Below the pieces are notes generated by a model. It saw only the letters and a program-made list of their open reading frames with translations, was not told the origin of the DNA and did no database searches. From NCBI GenBank assembly GCA_965206975.1, contig OZ242253.1:3038001-3102000 (forward strand): a stretch of DNA of 64,000 nucleotides, in the 5' to 3' direction. The position numbers and the translations under genes were made by a program. Positions 36,009-45,406 of the stretch are shown in pieces. The number at the start of each line of letters is the position of its first letter. The first letter of the stretch is position 1. Origin of the DNA: JAAXGI01 sp965206975. Its GTDB lineage: Bacteria > Gemmatimonadota > Gemmatimonadetes > Longimicrobiales > Gaopeijiaceae.

Positions 36009-36733
36009 GTGGTAGTGATGCGTCCACGAGAGAAGCTTGGGAAGCTTACCGAGAGTGACCGCCGTGAGATCAGAGAACGGATCCGAGCCGGTCAGACACA
36101 CACGGAAGTAGGGGCGGCCATCGGATGCTCGACGAAGTCGGTGCAGCGGTTGCTGGTACGCACGGGCGGCTATCAGCCACGTCGGCGAGTGCGTTCTCCG
36201 CTTCGACTGACGGTTGGGGAGCGAGAGAAGATTTCACGAGGACTGAAGGCTGGCGAGTCGCTCAGAGCGATCGCGAGGCGACGGAACCGGGCGTCCTCAG
36301 CGATCTCGCGGGAGGTGCGTGCCAACGGTTCTCCGAGCCGATATCGGGCCTGGCGAGCCGAGCGACGGGCGACGACAATGGCGCGGCGCCCGAAGCGGGC
36401 GAAGCTGGCACGCAATCCACGGCTGCGTGCGACGGTGGAGCAGTGGCTGGCGCAGCGCTACCCAGCGCTGGTCCCCGGAGCAGATTGCCCATCGCCTCAA
36501 GCTCGAGCATCCTGACGATGCCGAGATGCATCTGTCTCACGAGACCACCTATCGTTCGCTGTTCGTCCAGGCCCGTGGAGCACTCCGCAAGGAACTCACA
36601 GCGTATCTGCGAACGGGACGCAGACGCCGGCACTCTCCACGCCGGCCGGACGGTAAACAGGTCGGCTACGCGGGATGATCTCGATCGGCGAACGGTCCCC
36701 TGAGGCTTCCGATCGGGCCATCCACCAGTGAGA
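36009..36733 (+). pseudogene. IS30-family transposase remnant
   Basis: Three frames together make one IS30-like N-terminal half. Frame one (to about 36465) holds two helix-turn-helix parts (LTESDRREIRERIRAGQ, ISRGLKAGESLRAIARR, SSAISREVRANG). A single extra base moves the reading to WSPEQIAHRLKLEHPDD, SHETTYRSLFVQARGALRKEL and LRTGRR (to about 36675). A second shift gives MISIGERSPEASDRAI and a stop at about 36733. The catalytic DDE core (beginning with the GHWEGDL-type segment) is absent. Frameshifts plus truncation make activity impossible without a helper. No clear inverted repeats were found. Confidence 0.85.
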
Positions 36734-36910
36734 TCGTGGTCTCGACGGTCCGCTACGCAGGCTGCCGCTCAATCGTCTATCAGCCTGCGCCGCCGCTCGA
36801 AACGGGGTCGTTGAAGGGGAGTCGATGATTCTGGTCCACCCTTTCGCATCAGCGGTCCTCCGGGGCCTTTGCGGCCCAGTCTTATTGAAGATCTGAGCAT
36901 CAAGGCACAG

Positions 36911-36936
36911 GCCCGGGTCCTTGGGTGGACCCGGGC
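36911..36936. terminator. GC hairpin downstream of TonB receptor gene
   Basis: GCCCGGGTCC-TTGGGT-GGACCCGGGC is a perfect 10-bp stem. It lies 54 bp after the stop of the minus-strand receptor gene. No T run follows on either strand, so it is a terminator-like or RNA-stabilising hairpin rather than a classical terminator. Confidence 0.5.
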
Positions 36937-36989
36937 AAGAGTGGAGCTCGCGTGTGACGAGGGACGAGGCCCCTGGTGATCCGTGAAGG

Positions 36990-39353
36990 TCAGAACGAGT
37001 AGGTTGTCCTAACGAAGAGTGACCTCCCCGGTTCGGGAATCGGAACCGCAGTGAAAGGATTCTTGGCGTTGAGGTGGCTGTGATACTGCACGTCGCCCAC
37101 GTTCTGAATCCCGACCCGAATGAGGAAGCCTGGATAGGGCCGAAACCCCGCTTGGAGGTTCATCACCGAATAGCCGGGCGTATCCTCGATCTCACCCCGA
37201 GTCGACGCAAGGCGGTCCTGACGACCTACGGCAGCCAGATTTCCTCCAAGGAAGTAGGCGCCGCCGGCCCGCGAATAGCGAACACTCAGATCTCCCCTGA
37301 GTGGCGCTATGCCGAGGGCGGGCTCATCCAGCGTCACGTCCTCCCCCCAAAGGTACTCACCTCCCAGCGCGGCGGTGACCTCGTCGGTGAGGGAGAGCGA
37401 AAGGTTCGTCTCGAAGCCCCAGAATTCAGCATCGCCGTTGACGTAGCGGTAGACCGTGGGTGGGCTGAGCGGGAGACGGGTCGGGAGGTCCGTTCCCTCC
37501 ATGGTGATGTAGTCGTCGATCCTGCGTGCAAAGAGATTGGCTTCGAAACTCAGCCCCGGGTACCGCCCTTCAAGCCAGAGGTCCGCCTGACTACTCCTCT
37601 CCGGATTCAGGGCAGGGTTTCCCATGAACTCTGCGCTGATCTGCGCCTTGCTTGCCGGCGTGCGATCCGAGTACCGCTCAGTGGCATCCGCCGTGCGTAC
37701 CACGGTTCCACCGCCAATGGAAACGTTCCAGTTCGAGGTGAGGTTGGCGCTTAGGGTCAGCGCCCCGTTGAGGTTCGTCTCGGAAGGGCTCAGATCGCCC
37801 GAAGTGTTTGCAAGAAAGAAGTCACTGGGTGTCTTTGCTGCGTCCGCCCTCACAATGTCCAAGCGCAGCGCTCCGGATAGGCGAAGTCCGCTCCCGAGGG
37901 GATGGTCCATACGCGCCCAGAGACCACCATCGGTGATGGTAGCGTCGGGCCACATCAGGTCCACCAGAGGAAAGATGGGCGGCTTCATCCCGGCATCCAG
38001 CCGGTCGATGGTGCGCGTAGCATCGCGGGTTGCTCGATAGACGTCGCCTCCAACCTCTACCGTCCAGTCCGGGGTCGGAAGGAGGGTTGCCGACACCCGC
38101 CCGCCACTGACCTGTACCGAGGCGTCCACCTCCACGTCCAGAGCAAAGGGTGGCGTTCGGGTCGACATGGCGTTTCTCGTGGGCTTGCCCTCGTTGTCCA
38201 TGCCGTGTTGGACGTCGTTCACGTAGGCCTTGAGTTCCATGGCACGGAGAAGCCCCTCACTTCGATTCAGCCGCCAGGTGGAGGCCAGATTCACCGTCTC
38301 GAAGAAGTCGGCGGTTAGGAGCCGCCCCGGGTAATCGATAGGGCCCTGCTCCTGATAGCCCGCCGACAGGCTCAGCCACGAGGCTTCGCCCGTCCGGTAC
38401 CCGACCTTACCCCGACCTTCCCAGGACTCGAAGTCTCCGGGGACCCTAACGCCGTCACCGGACTCGTAGTCGGTGCCGGTACGCCACACGGCTGAACTCC
38501 AGTAGGCCAGTCGTCCACCGGAACCGTACACAGACCCGGAATACTCCTGAGCCCCGATATTGGAGTCGTATCCGCTGAGAAACCTGCCGTGGATCCTTCC
38601 CGGAACCTGTGGGGGGACGCCTCGGGTCTCGACCCGGATGGCCGCAAGGTTCCCGGCGCCCCAGGTCAGGGCGTAGGGTCCTTTCACGACCTCTATGTGC
38701 TGGATGTTGGTCGGATCAAGGTGGGTGAGGGGAGAGTCCATGCGGGCAGGACCCGCGGGAAACATGCGGGCGCCGTCGAGATAAGTTCCGACTTCGGTCT
38801 CCCGAAGGCCTCTCACTACAGGATCGAGGCCTACTGGGCCTTTGCGAACCGCGTCGACCCCAGCCAGCTCGCGGAGGGCGTCCCCTGCGTCCCTGGGGTT
38901 CGCCTCCATCACCCTTGCAGCTTGAAGCTCGGTCCGGTGCTGCAGATCAGGCCTTAGTACGTGGACCTGCACACCCTGCAACTCTACGGGCCCGACCTCC
39001 AGACGGACGTTCAGCGTGGCGATCCCTCCCGGTGGCACGCTGACCTGCTCCGTTACGTCTAGGTAGCCGAACGCAACGATCGTGACCGGATAGCTTCCCG
39101 GCGGAATCGAGCGCATGACCAGTCTGCCGTCGGTCGCTGTGAGTCCCTCAACTCCCCGTTCCTGTATCTGGATCCGAGCAGCCAGGACGGGTTCCCCGCC
39201 CCCTCCCGTCACCTGTACTCGAATCTGGCCGGCCTCCTGGGCTGCCAGCGGCCCGCTGGCACTGAGGACAATGAGGAGCAGCAGGGCAATCCCCAGGATT
39301 GCCCTGCTGCTGAGGCCGCCCCCGGTCGCTCGAACGAATATCTCGTAGTTCAT
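36990..39353 (-). CDS. TonB-dependent receptor with CarboxypepD_reg-like N-domain (metal uptake?)
   Basis: A 787-residue outer-membrane receptor. Leader (IALLLLIVLSASGPLAAQ), then a carboxypeptidase-regulatory-like domain (residues about 42-120: IRVQVTGGGGEPVLAARIQI, PPGSYPVTIVAFGY), a plug (AGDALRELAGVDAVRKGPVGLDPVVRGLRETEVGTYLDG; the TonB receptor V-R-G-L-R and V-V-K-G-P-Y-A-L motifs), and a complete barrel ending in F-V-R-T-T-Y-S-F. It resembles copper-type TonB receptors (plug with H-L-D-P-T-N-I). The ATG at 39353 overlaps the stop of the MbnP-like gene by ATGA; ribosome site GGGGAGGAGGAG. A role in copper or another metal is inferred from neighbours. Confidence 0.85.
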   Translation of the reverse strand: MNYEIFVRATGGGLSSRAILGIALLLLIVLSASGPLAAQEAGQIRVQVTGGGGEPVLAARIQIQERGVEGLTATDGRLVMRSIPPGSYPVTIVAFGYLDVTEQVSVPPGGIATLNVRLEVGPVELQGVQVHVLRPDLQHRTELQAARVMEANPRDAGDALRELAGVDAVRKGPVGLDPVVRGLRETEVGTYLDGARMFPAGPARMDSPLTHLDPTNIQHIEVVKGPYALTWGAGNLAAIRVETRGVPPQVPGRIHGRFLSGYDSNIGAQEYSGSVYGSGGRLAYWSSAVWRTGTDYESGDGVRVPGDFESWEGRGKVGYRTGEASWLSLSAGYQEQGPIDYPGRLLTADFFETVNLASTWRLNRSEGLLRAMELKAYVNDVQHGMDNEGKPTRNAMSTRTPPFALDVEVDASVQVSGGRVSATLLPTPDWTVEVGGDVYRATRDATRTIDRLDAGMKPPIFPLVDLMWPDATITDGGLWARMDHPLGSGLRLSGALRLDIVRADAAKTPSDFFLANTSGDLSPSETNLNGALTLSANLTSNWNVSIGGGTVVRTADATERYSDRTPASKAQISAEFMGNPALNPERSSQADLWLEGRYPGLSFEANLFARRIDDYITMEGTDLPTRLPLSPPTVYRYVNGDAEFWGFETNLSLSLTDEVTAALGGEYLWGEDVTLDEPALGIAPLRGDLSVRYSRAGGAYFLGGNLAAVGRQDRLASTRGEIEDTPGYSVMNLQAGFRPYPGFLIRVGIQNVGDVQYHSHLNAKNPFTAVPIPEPGRSLFVRTTYSF

Positions 39354-39550
39354 CTTCTCCTCCTCCCCACGTTCGCATAATTCTGGCGGCAGGCGACGGG
39401 TGCTCCATTCACCGCCGCCGCGAAGTTTACGGTGACGTCGACGGGTCCTGCCGGCACGGCGGGTCCCGGGGAGTCGTCGTCGCTACACCCCGCGACGGCC
39501 ACGATCGCGGCGCGGGCCAGGGTCAGCCATGAAGTGAGATGCTTGCTCAT
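39350..39550 (-). CDS. Truncated MbnP-like (metallo-mystery pair) lipoprotein
   Basis: 66 codons. A lipoprotein leader with lipobox A-V-A-G-C is followed by an acidic-Pro linker and VDVTVNFAAAVNGAPVACRQNYANVG, which matches the first strands of the MbnP domain (four-Cys motif family), including its first cysteine. The full domain has about 200 more residues; here the reading ends in R-R-R-R and a TGA immediately after the domain's N-V-G. The stop overlaps the TonB-receptor start by 4 bp. Either the gene lost its 3' part by deletion, or a very short form now exists. Start ATG at 39550 with AGGAAC ribosome site. Confidence 0.65.
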   Translation of the reverse strand: MSKHLTSWLTLARAAIVAVAGCSDDDSPGPAVPAGPVDVTVNFAAAVNGAPVACRQNYANVGRRRR

Positions 39551-39650
39551 CTGTTCCTCCCTTCTCAACCCGTTGGGTTTCCTTTCGAATTCCGTTTGCC
39601 TGGCCCGGGGACCGCGAGGCCGACGAGTCCACACAGCTAACGGCGGACAC

Positions 39651-39677
39651 CCAAGCGTGCGCGACTCGCACGCTTGG
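39651..39677. repeat. Perfect 11-bp hairpin before the MbnP-like gene
   Basis: CCAAGCGTGCG, a 5-base loop and CGCACGCTTGG form a perfect stem about 100 bp upstream of the lipoprotein start on the minus strand. It could be an attenuator or an operator for a dimeric metal regulator. There is no T run. Confidence 0.5.
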
Positions 39678-39799
39678 AACAGCGCACCTCGGATTCGGGC
39701 GTGTGCGGGTGGCTTCGAGTCCTACAGATCCGGGGACGACCAAGGCTGGCCCGGAATACGCTGGCCTGCCGCATCCTGCGACAGCCTCGGTGGAGGACC

Positions 39800-40228
39800 C
39801 TAGGCCCGAAGCGGGGTTGCGGGAGGTGGGATCGGGAAGGGGATGAGGTAGGGGATCGGCCTTAGGTCGGGCTCCGCAGGTCGACCGGGCCGGTACGCTC
39901 GAGTCAGTTCGCCGGGTGAGGGGGGAACCCCCCAGTCCGTGGCGAGTTCGATCTGGACGTTCGGGCAGAGGTCGCAGGAGCCGCAGTGCTCTGCGGCACC
40001 CGCGTGACCGGCGTCTCCGCCGACTCGCTCGGCGGGTGGTGGGGCCGTGTGGTGGCCGTCGTGGGAGGCGTGATGCGCCTGTGCGCCGGTTGTTCCGACG
40101 GCGACGGCACCCTCGGCTTCGGGGGGACAAAGGAGGTGCTCCAGGTGCGAGAACGCCGACACCTGGAGGAGTACGGTCAAGCTGAGCGCCGAGAGGCGCG
40201 CTTGAGGTCCTTTGCCCGTAACTTTCAA
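39800..40228 (-). CDS. Exported His-rich protein (DUF2946-like)
   Basis: 142 residues. A hydrophobic leader (LSALSLTVLLQVSAF) is followed by S-H-L-E-H-L-L-C-P-P, a His-rich stretch (HHASHDGHHTAPPP) and a paired-cysteine segment HCGSCDLCPNVQ, then a Pro-rich tail. Short periplasmic proteins with this leader, H-rich linker and C-x-x-C-x-x-C pattern accompany copper-related receptors (DUF2946 type). Metal binding is plausible from the ligands; the exact role is not known. It is encoded upstream of the MbnP-like and TonB genes on the same strand with a 250-bp gap. Start ATG at 40228, no strong ribosome site seen. Confidence 0.6.
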   Translation of the reverse strand: MKVTGKGPQARLSALSLTVLLQVSAFSHLEHLLCPPEAEGAVAVGTTGAQAHHASHDGHHTAPPPAERVGGDAGHAGAAEHCGSCDLCPNVQIELATDWGVPPSPGELTRAYRPGRPAEPDLRPIPYLIPFPIPPPATPLRA

Positions 40229-40571
40229 CGGATCACCGCGGTTGCGTTGCCATCGCCGTGACTATCGCATCGTCTGCTCGAACGCGTGTCAGGCAAATTT
40301 ATCTCAGCGCCTATGAGACGACAACCCGAGGTGCCGGGTCAGCTCTGCAATAGGCTGTCCGCGAGCGGTGCGGCCGCCGCCCGTGACGGTCCCACTCCCG
40401 TGGTGCACACCTGGTGGGCGCCGCCGAGCTGGGTGCCCGCAGTCGAGAAGTCGCGCGGAAAATCCGCCTCAGGACGCAAGCAACCGAGTGAACTTGAGAG
40501 TTGCGGACGGCGCTCCCCAGACGGGGTCGTCGTGATCGGGAACAGTCCCTCACCGCGAACTCTGGACGCAG
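40229..40571. other. Intergenic region, 343 bp
   Basis: Space between the start of the His-rich protein gene and tRNA-Cys. It must contain the promoter of the metal locus. I found no convincing operator, tRNA or coding stretch; the overlapping open frames on both strands look random. Confidence 0.4.
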
Positions 40572-40642
40572 AGGCGCCGCCCGGATTCGAACCGGGGATA
40601 GAGGATTTGCAGTCCTCTGCCTTACCACTTGGCCACGGCGCC
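40572..40642 (-). tRNA. tRNA-Cys (GCA)
   Basis: Acceptor stem GGCGCCG/CGGCGCC, D-arm TGGCCAAGTGGTAAGGCA, anticodon stem-loop GAGGACTGCAAATCCTC with anticodon GCA, T-arm CCCGG-TTCGAAT-CCGGG, discriminator T as in tRNA-Cys. 71 nt. Confidence 0.96.
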
Positions 40643-40895
40643 TGAATGGCGAGGGGAGAGAGAGCACTTCGCCGGGGTAATGCCCCGGCCCGGAGAAGCC
40701 CGGAGCTTGCAAGAGGGCGCTTCACCCCGACATCCCGCGTTTACACGGTGCCGGGAGCGGCGGGACTCACCCGGATGCCCCCCTTACCTGCCCATACTCT
40801 CGGCCGAGCGCTCCTTTTTCGCACGCGAGTACCACCGAGCCCTGATGAGCGGATACCGCCCCGGTCCAGAGCCAACCCGGCCAACAACTCACGAA

Positions 40896-40968
<73 letters not shown>

Positions 40969-41223
40969 ACAACCGGCCCGGAGGACCCGGGCAAAGGCCC
41001 GAAACGGGCCGCTCTAAGGAGCGGGAAGCTAGAATTCGGATTGGTCTCGTGTCAACCTCGTACGGCTTTCGATCACTTCGGCGAACCCCCCGCCCCGCTC
41101 TTCCTGGCCGACCCGCGCCCTTCCAGAATTTGTTCGAACGCCCCGCCACCTTATCTTTTGCGAGCCTCTCGGCCCGGGCTCGAATTGCATCCCCGATCCT
41201 CCAGAACTGCCCGCATCCAGGCC

Positions 41224-42801
41224 ATGCATCGAGCCTCGACGATCCAGAGCTTGCTCCTCGCGGTACTCCTGTGCGGGGGCGCCGTGACTGCCTCCGGCCA
41301 GACGGTCGAGAGCCCGCTGACTCCCCGCGGATCCTTCTTCGTCCGCCTGCATCCCTCCGCCACGACGCTGAGCGCGACCTATGGTTCGCGCAGCGGTGAG
41401 GAGTTTCCCCTCGGGAGTGCCTTCGAACTCCCCGCACTCGGGACCGCAGCTGTCCCCTCGCTCGCTTCCGTGGCGGATCGGATCTCGGCCCTCGCCGGAA
41501 CGGAGGGTTCGCCCTCCCTTCACCTGGGGAGAACTGTGGCCCGATTCTCCGGCGACGAGAGGGCGGTCCCGATTCAACTGAGCTACGGTGTCCTCGACCG
41601 GCTTACCCTCGGCGTTACGGTGCCCCTCATCCGAAAGCGCCTCGAGACCCTCTACCGCCTCTCGCCCGAGGGCGCCGAACTCGGCATGAATCCCCGGGAC
41701 ACACAACCTGCGGCCGTATCCACCTTCCTACGCGAGGCCGGTGTCTCGCTTGAAGGCACCCGATCGCGGGTACAGGATCACTGCCTCGCCGAGGGCGGGG
41801 AGGACGCCACCTGCCTCTCGGGGCAGGCGCTCCTCGGGGAAGCCGAATCGTTTCTCTCGGAGCTCGACGCCACCTACACAACGGCTCCGATCTTTCCCTT
41901 GGCGGAATCCGAGGTCGCAAGCGGGATCACACGACGATGGAATGACTTGAGTACCTCCTTCGGCACGTGGGGCGTGCCGAGCCCGAGCACCCTCCCCTTC
42001 GCCTCCGAACCGATCGATCAGGAGACATTCCAGTCGCTCGTCGTCACCCCGGTGTGGCCAGCGAACGGCTTCCCCCTGCAGACCCCCGATGCGGTCCTTG
42101 GGCTCGGTGACGTCGAAGTGAACCTCGCTGTAGGCCTCCTGACGCCGGAGCCGCCGACCGGGGATCCGGCCGCCCCCCCGTCCCGTCCCCGCATCTATCT
42201 GGCGGCCACGGGCACGCTCCGCTTCGCCACGGGGAGCCCGGACTCCCTCCGGATCGTCTCCCCCATCGACCCGCCCCGGGGCGTGTCCGGATGGTCGGGC
42301 AGTGCGGTGCTCGACGTTCTCTTCTTCGGCCCCCGCCGCCGCCTCGCGATTCTGTCCATTCTGGAGGCGGGTTGGAACGGATCGCGCGAGATGACCCTCC
42401 TCGTGCCGGACCTGGCACGGGCCTTCCACCCCGGCGAGGAGCGGGCCGAGGTCCTCTGGAGTCCGGGTAGGCACGTGCGGGCGAGCGTAACGCCGAGAGT
42501 CGAGGTCGCACCCGGTCTCTCGATCGGGGCCGGGTGGCACTTCCTGCGCCGGGAGCCCGACGAGTTCACTTCCTTGGGAAGTGCCGCCGCCTTTCCAGCC
42601 GTGGTGCCGACTGCCCGGGCGTACACCCGGCACCAGGTCGGGCTCGAGCTTCGCTACGCCGCGACGGAGCCGCCGCTCATCGAGGGGGTTCCCTTCCCCT
42701 TCGAATTGCTCTTTCGTGGATCGAAGAGCGTGGCCGGATCGGCCGGCGCCACCATCGAGACCCGGGCAGAGGCGATGGTCCGCTTCCGGATACGGGATTA
42801 G
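41224..42801 (+). CDS. Predicted outer-membrane protein of unknown function
   Basis: 525 residues with a signal peptide (SLLLAVLLCGGAVTASGQ). The rest is a set of amphipathic strands (PIQLSYGVLDRLTLGVTVPLI, LGDVEVNLAVGLL, RIYLAATGTLRFA, VRASVTPRVEVAPGLSIGAGWHFL) and ends in M-V-R-F-R-I-R-D, resembling a transport-type outer-membrane barrel (FadL- or transporter-like). A long central stretch is charged and may be surface-exposed. No domain identified. The ATG at 41224 sits just before a normal leader; the longer open frame upstream crosses the tRNA-Gly and is not coding. It is convergent with recN. Confidence 0.65.
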   Translation: MHRASTIQSLLLAVLLCGGAVTASGQTVESPLTPRGSFFVRLHPSATTLSATYGSRSGEEFPLGSAFELPALGTAAVPSLASVADRISALAGTEGSPSLHLGRTVARFSGDERAVPIQLSYGVLDRLTLGVTVPLIRKRLETLYRLSPEGAELGMNPRDTQPAAVSTFLREAGVSLEGTRSRVQDHCLAEGGEDATCLSGQALLGEAESFLSELDATYTTAPIFPLAESEVASGITRRWNDLSTSFGTWGVPSPSTLPFASEPIDQETFQSLVVTPVWPANGFPLQTPDAVLGLGDVEVNLAVGLLTPEPPTGDPAAPPSRPRIYLAATGTLRFATGSPDSLRIVSPIDPPRGVSGWSGSAVLDVLFFGPRRRLAILSILEAGWNGSREMTLLVPDLARAFHPGEERAEVLWSPGRHVRASVTPRVEVAPGLSIGAGWHFLRREPDEFTSLGSAAAFPAVVPTARAYTRHQVGLELRYAATEPPLIEGVPFPFELLFRGSKSVAGSAGATIETRAEAMVRFRIRD

Positions 42802-42832
42802 CGATCGGCCAGCGAAAACGCACCCCCGTCCC

Positions 42833-44494
42833 TCACTCCCCGGAGAGGAGTTCCCGTGCGTGATCGCGCGACTTCTCCGACTCCGGGTCGCCCCCGAGCA
42901 TTCGCGCAATCTCCCGTATGCGACTCTGCCCCCCGAGCGGCTCCGCCGTAGCGCGGATCACCCCTCCCGACTCCGTCTTCTCGACGCGAAGATGGTGCTC
43001 TCCCCGTGCGGCGAGTTGGGGGAGGTGTGTGATCACGAACACTTGGTGATGTGCCGAGACCTGCCGGAGCTTCCGGCCGACCGCGAGCGCCACCCGCCCC
43101 CCGATCCCCGCGTCGATCTCGTCGAATACGAGCGTCGGCACTCGGTCCTGGAGCGCGAGGATCGACTTGAGCGCGAGCATGATCCGGGAGAGCTCGCCCC
43201 CGCTCGCGACTCGAGCGAGTGGCGTCACGTCAAAGCCCGGATTCAGCGATGCGAGGAAACGGATGCGCTCGGCGCCACCCCGGCCGAGCGTCTCGAGGGG
43301 CTCGAGACACACTTGGAAGCGCGCAGCCGGAAGCCCCACCTCGGGAAGCACGCTCTGGACGGCCCGCTCGAGGCGACCCGCCGCCTCCGTGCGGACTCGG
43401 GTGAGCTCCGCCGCCTGTGCGCGGAGCGTACCCTCCGCCTCCTCGATGCGTCTCTTGAGAACACCCGCCTCAAACCCCGTGCCTTCAAGCTCCGCAATCT
43501 CCGCAGCGATCCGGTCGCGCGTCTCGAGGACGCCAACAAGCTCCGGGCCATATTTCCCCTTCAGCCGAAAGAGGAGGTCTGATCGCCGCCGAAGCTCCTC
43601 GGCCCGCGCCGGCGAGACGTCGACGCCCGCAGCATAGCGTCCCGCGCGCTCCCCTAGGTCGACGGCGCGGTGATACAATTCGCCGAGTTCCTCAAGCATC
43701 GCGCCGGCCCCCGGGTCTACGCGGGCAATCCTTCCGAGGAGCTCCCGGACGTGGGCCAGTACCTCTGATACGGCACCGTCTCCCGCGTACAGGATTCCGT
43801 GCGCCTCGGCCGCGTCTCTGGCCAGCTCCTCCGCGTGTTCAAGGCGGCGAAGCTCGCTCTCTACGCGCTCGTCTTCCTCCGCTTCGATGTGGGTCCCCTC
43901 GATCTCCTCGAGTTGAAATGCGAGTAAATCCGAGCGCCTCTCGAGCTCGCTCGCCCGGGCCGTGAGCCGCTCGAGATCGCCCCTGAGGCTGGCGCACTCC
44001 GCATGCCTCATGGCGACAGCCCTGGCCTCCGGCGTGCTGCCCGCGAAGGCGTCTAGGATCTCTCGCTGCTCGGCAGCGCGCAGGAGCGTCTGGTGTTCGT
44101 GCTGGCCGTGCAGATCCACGAGCTCCCGGCCGAACTCTCCCAGGCTCCGGACAGTCGTAGGCGATCCATTGATCCACGCCCGGTTTCGACCCTCAGCCTG
44201 TACCTCCCTTCGGAGAATGACGAGCCCGTCCTCCGTCGGGCATCCGAGCTCTTCCAGGCGCGCAAGGAGGACGGGCCGTCCTTGGAGGTCGAAGACCGCC
44301 TCTAGGAGGGCGTTCCCCTCGCCGGAGCGGACGATATCCGAGCTAGCACGTTCACCGAGCAGGAGCGAGAGCGCCCCGACGACGATCGACTTCCCGGCAC
44401 CCGTCTCCCCCGTGAGGACGTTGAGTCCCACCCCCAGCTTGACAGAGAGATCCTCGATGACCGCGAAGTTCCGGATCCGTAGCTCGATCAGCAT
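42833..44494 (-). CDS. recN: DNA repair ATPase RecN
   Basis: A 553-residue SMC-like protein acting in double-strand-break repair. Walker A GETGAGKSI near the N-terminus, a central coiled-coil rich in Glu, Arg and Leu (about 150-380), the ABC-type signature ASGGELSRIMLALKSI and Walker B LVFDEIDAGIGG near the C-terminus. Length is normal. It is the last gene of the long run and is preceded by nadK at 6 bp, the usual nadK-recN order. Confidence 0.96.
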   Translation of the reverse strand: MLIELRIRNFAVIEDLSVKLGVGLNVLTGETGAGKSIVVGALSLLLGERASSDIVRSGEGNALLEAVFDLQGRPVLLARLEELGCPTEDGLVILRREVQAEGRNRAWINGSPTTVRSLGEFGRELVDLHGQHEHQTLLRAAEQREILDAFAGSTPEARAVAMRHAECASLRGDLERLTARASELERRSDLLAFQLEEIEGTHIEAEEDERVESELRRLEHAEELARDAAEAHGILYAGDGAVSEVLAHVRELLGRIARVDPGAGAMLEELGELYHRAVDLGERAGRYAAGVDVSPARAEELRRRSDLLFRLKGKYGPELVGVLETRDRIAAEIAELEGTGFEAGVLKRRIEEAEGTLRAQAAELTRVRTEAAGRLERAVQSVLPEVGLPAARFQVCLEPLETLGRGGAERIRFLASLNPGFDVTPLARVASGGELSRIMLALKSILALQDRVPTLVFDEIDAGIGGRVALAVGRKLRQVSAHHQVFVITHLPQLAARGEHHLRVEKTESGGVIRATAEPLGGQSRIREIARMLGGDPESEKSRDHARELLSGE

Positions 44495-44500
44495 CGCGAG

Positions 44501-45406
44501 CTAGACGGCCCAGTTGAGCACTCGCCTCAGCCTGTCGAAGAAGGTCTGGCCCCGGAAGCGGACGAGCGAGACTCGCTCCCTCCCCTTCTCGATCGCGAGG
44601 CGGTCTCCTCGGGCCAGGGCGTGCGCCTCTTGCCCGTCGGCCGTGACCACGAGGTGCTCGTACGCTTCGAGCGTCCGTACGTGAAGCCGGGCATGGTCCG
44701 GGAGGAGGAGAGGCCGCATCGCTATCGTGTGGGGAGAGATCGGCGTAACGGCGATGCAGTCCATCGTTGGGGCGACGATGGGTCCCCCTGCCGAGAGCGA
44801 ATATGCGGTGGATCCCGTGGGGGTGGCGATGATCACCCCGTCCCCCGAGAAGCTTCCGATCTCCTCCTCCTCCGCATTCCGGCCCACCGTGAGATCCAGG
44901 CGGACCACACGAGCGACCGCACCCTGGTGAAGGACGATGTCATTCAGCGCCCAGAGGCGCGGCCCCTCCGCCCCGCTCGCATCGATGATCCGGCCCTCGA
45001 GGGTGAACCTGGGGTCAAGGAAGGCGCGCCCCTCGAGTGCCTCGAGGAGCGCGTCGACGAGATCCGGCGGGCTCACGGAGGTGAGGAACCCGAGGTGGCC
45101 CAAGTTCACCCCGAGGACCGGGATCCCATCGCCGGCGACCCTTCGAACCCCGCGAAGGAGCGTCCCATCCCCGCCGAGTGTCAGCAGGAGGTCGATCCCG
45201 GAGGGGTCACCGAGAGGCTCGAGGGAGGCGCGCGACCCGAAACAGAGCTCCTCTTCCGGCACAAGGACGAGATTGTGCCGCGAGGCGAAGGCCTCGATCT
45301 CGGCCAGCGCCGCGCGTACCCGTTTGTCCGGTGGCCTCCCGATGATCCCTACGCGGCGAAAGCCGCCCGGGAGGTGTCGTATGGAGCTGTCGTCCCGCAG
45401 ACTCAC
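44501..45406 (-). CDS. nadK: NAD kinase
   Basis: A 301-residue ATP-NAD kinase that makes NADP+. The N-terminal Rossmann-like part has the active motif LLLTLGGDGTLLR; the second domain has GVNLGHLGFLT, NDIVLHQG and the TPTGSTAYSLSAGGPIV signature. Its start overlaps the dxs stop by ATGA, so both are translated together. Length and gene order are typical. Confidence 0.96.
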   Translation of the reverse strand: MSLRDDSSIRHLPGGFRRVGIIGRPPDKRVRAALAEIEAFASRHNLVLVPEEELCFGSRASLEPLGDPSGIDLLLTLGGDGTLLRGVRRVAGDGIPVLGVNLGHLGFLTSVSPPDLVDALLEALEGRAFLDPRFTLEGRIIDASGAEGPRLWALNDIVLHQGAVARVVRLDLTVGRNAEEEEIGSFSGDGVIIATPTGSTAYSLSAGGPIVAPTMDCIAVTPISPHTIAMRPLLLPDHARLHVRTLEAYEHLVVTADGQEAHALARGDRLAIEKGRERVSLVRFRGQTFFDRLRRVLNWAV

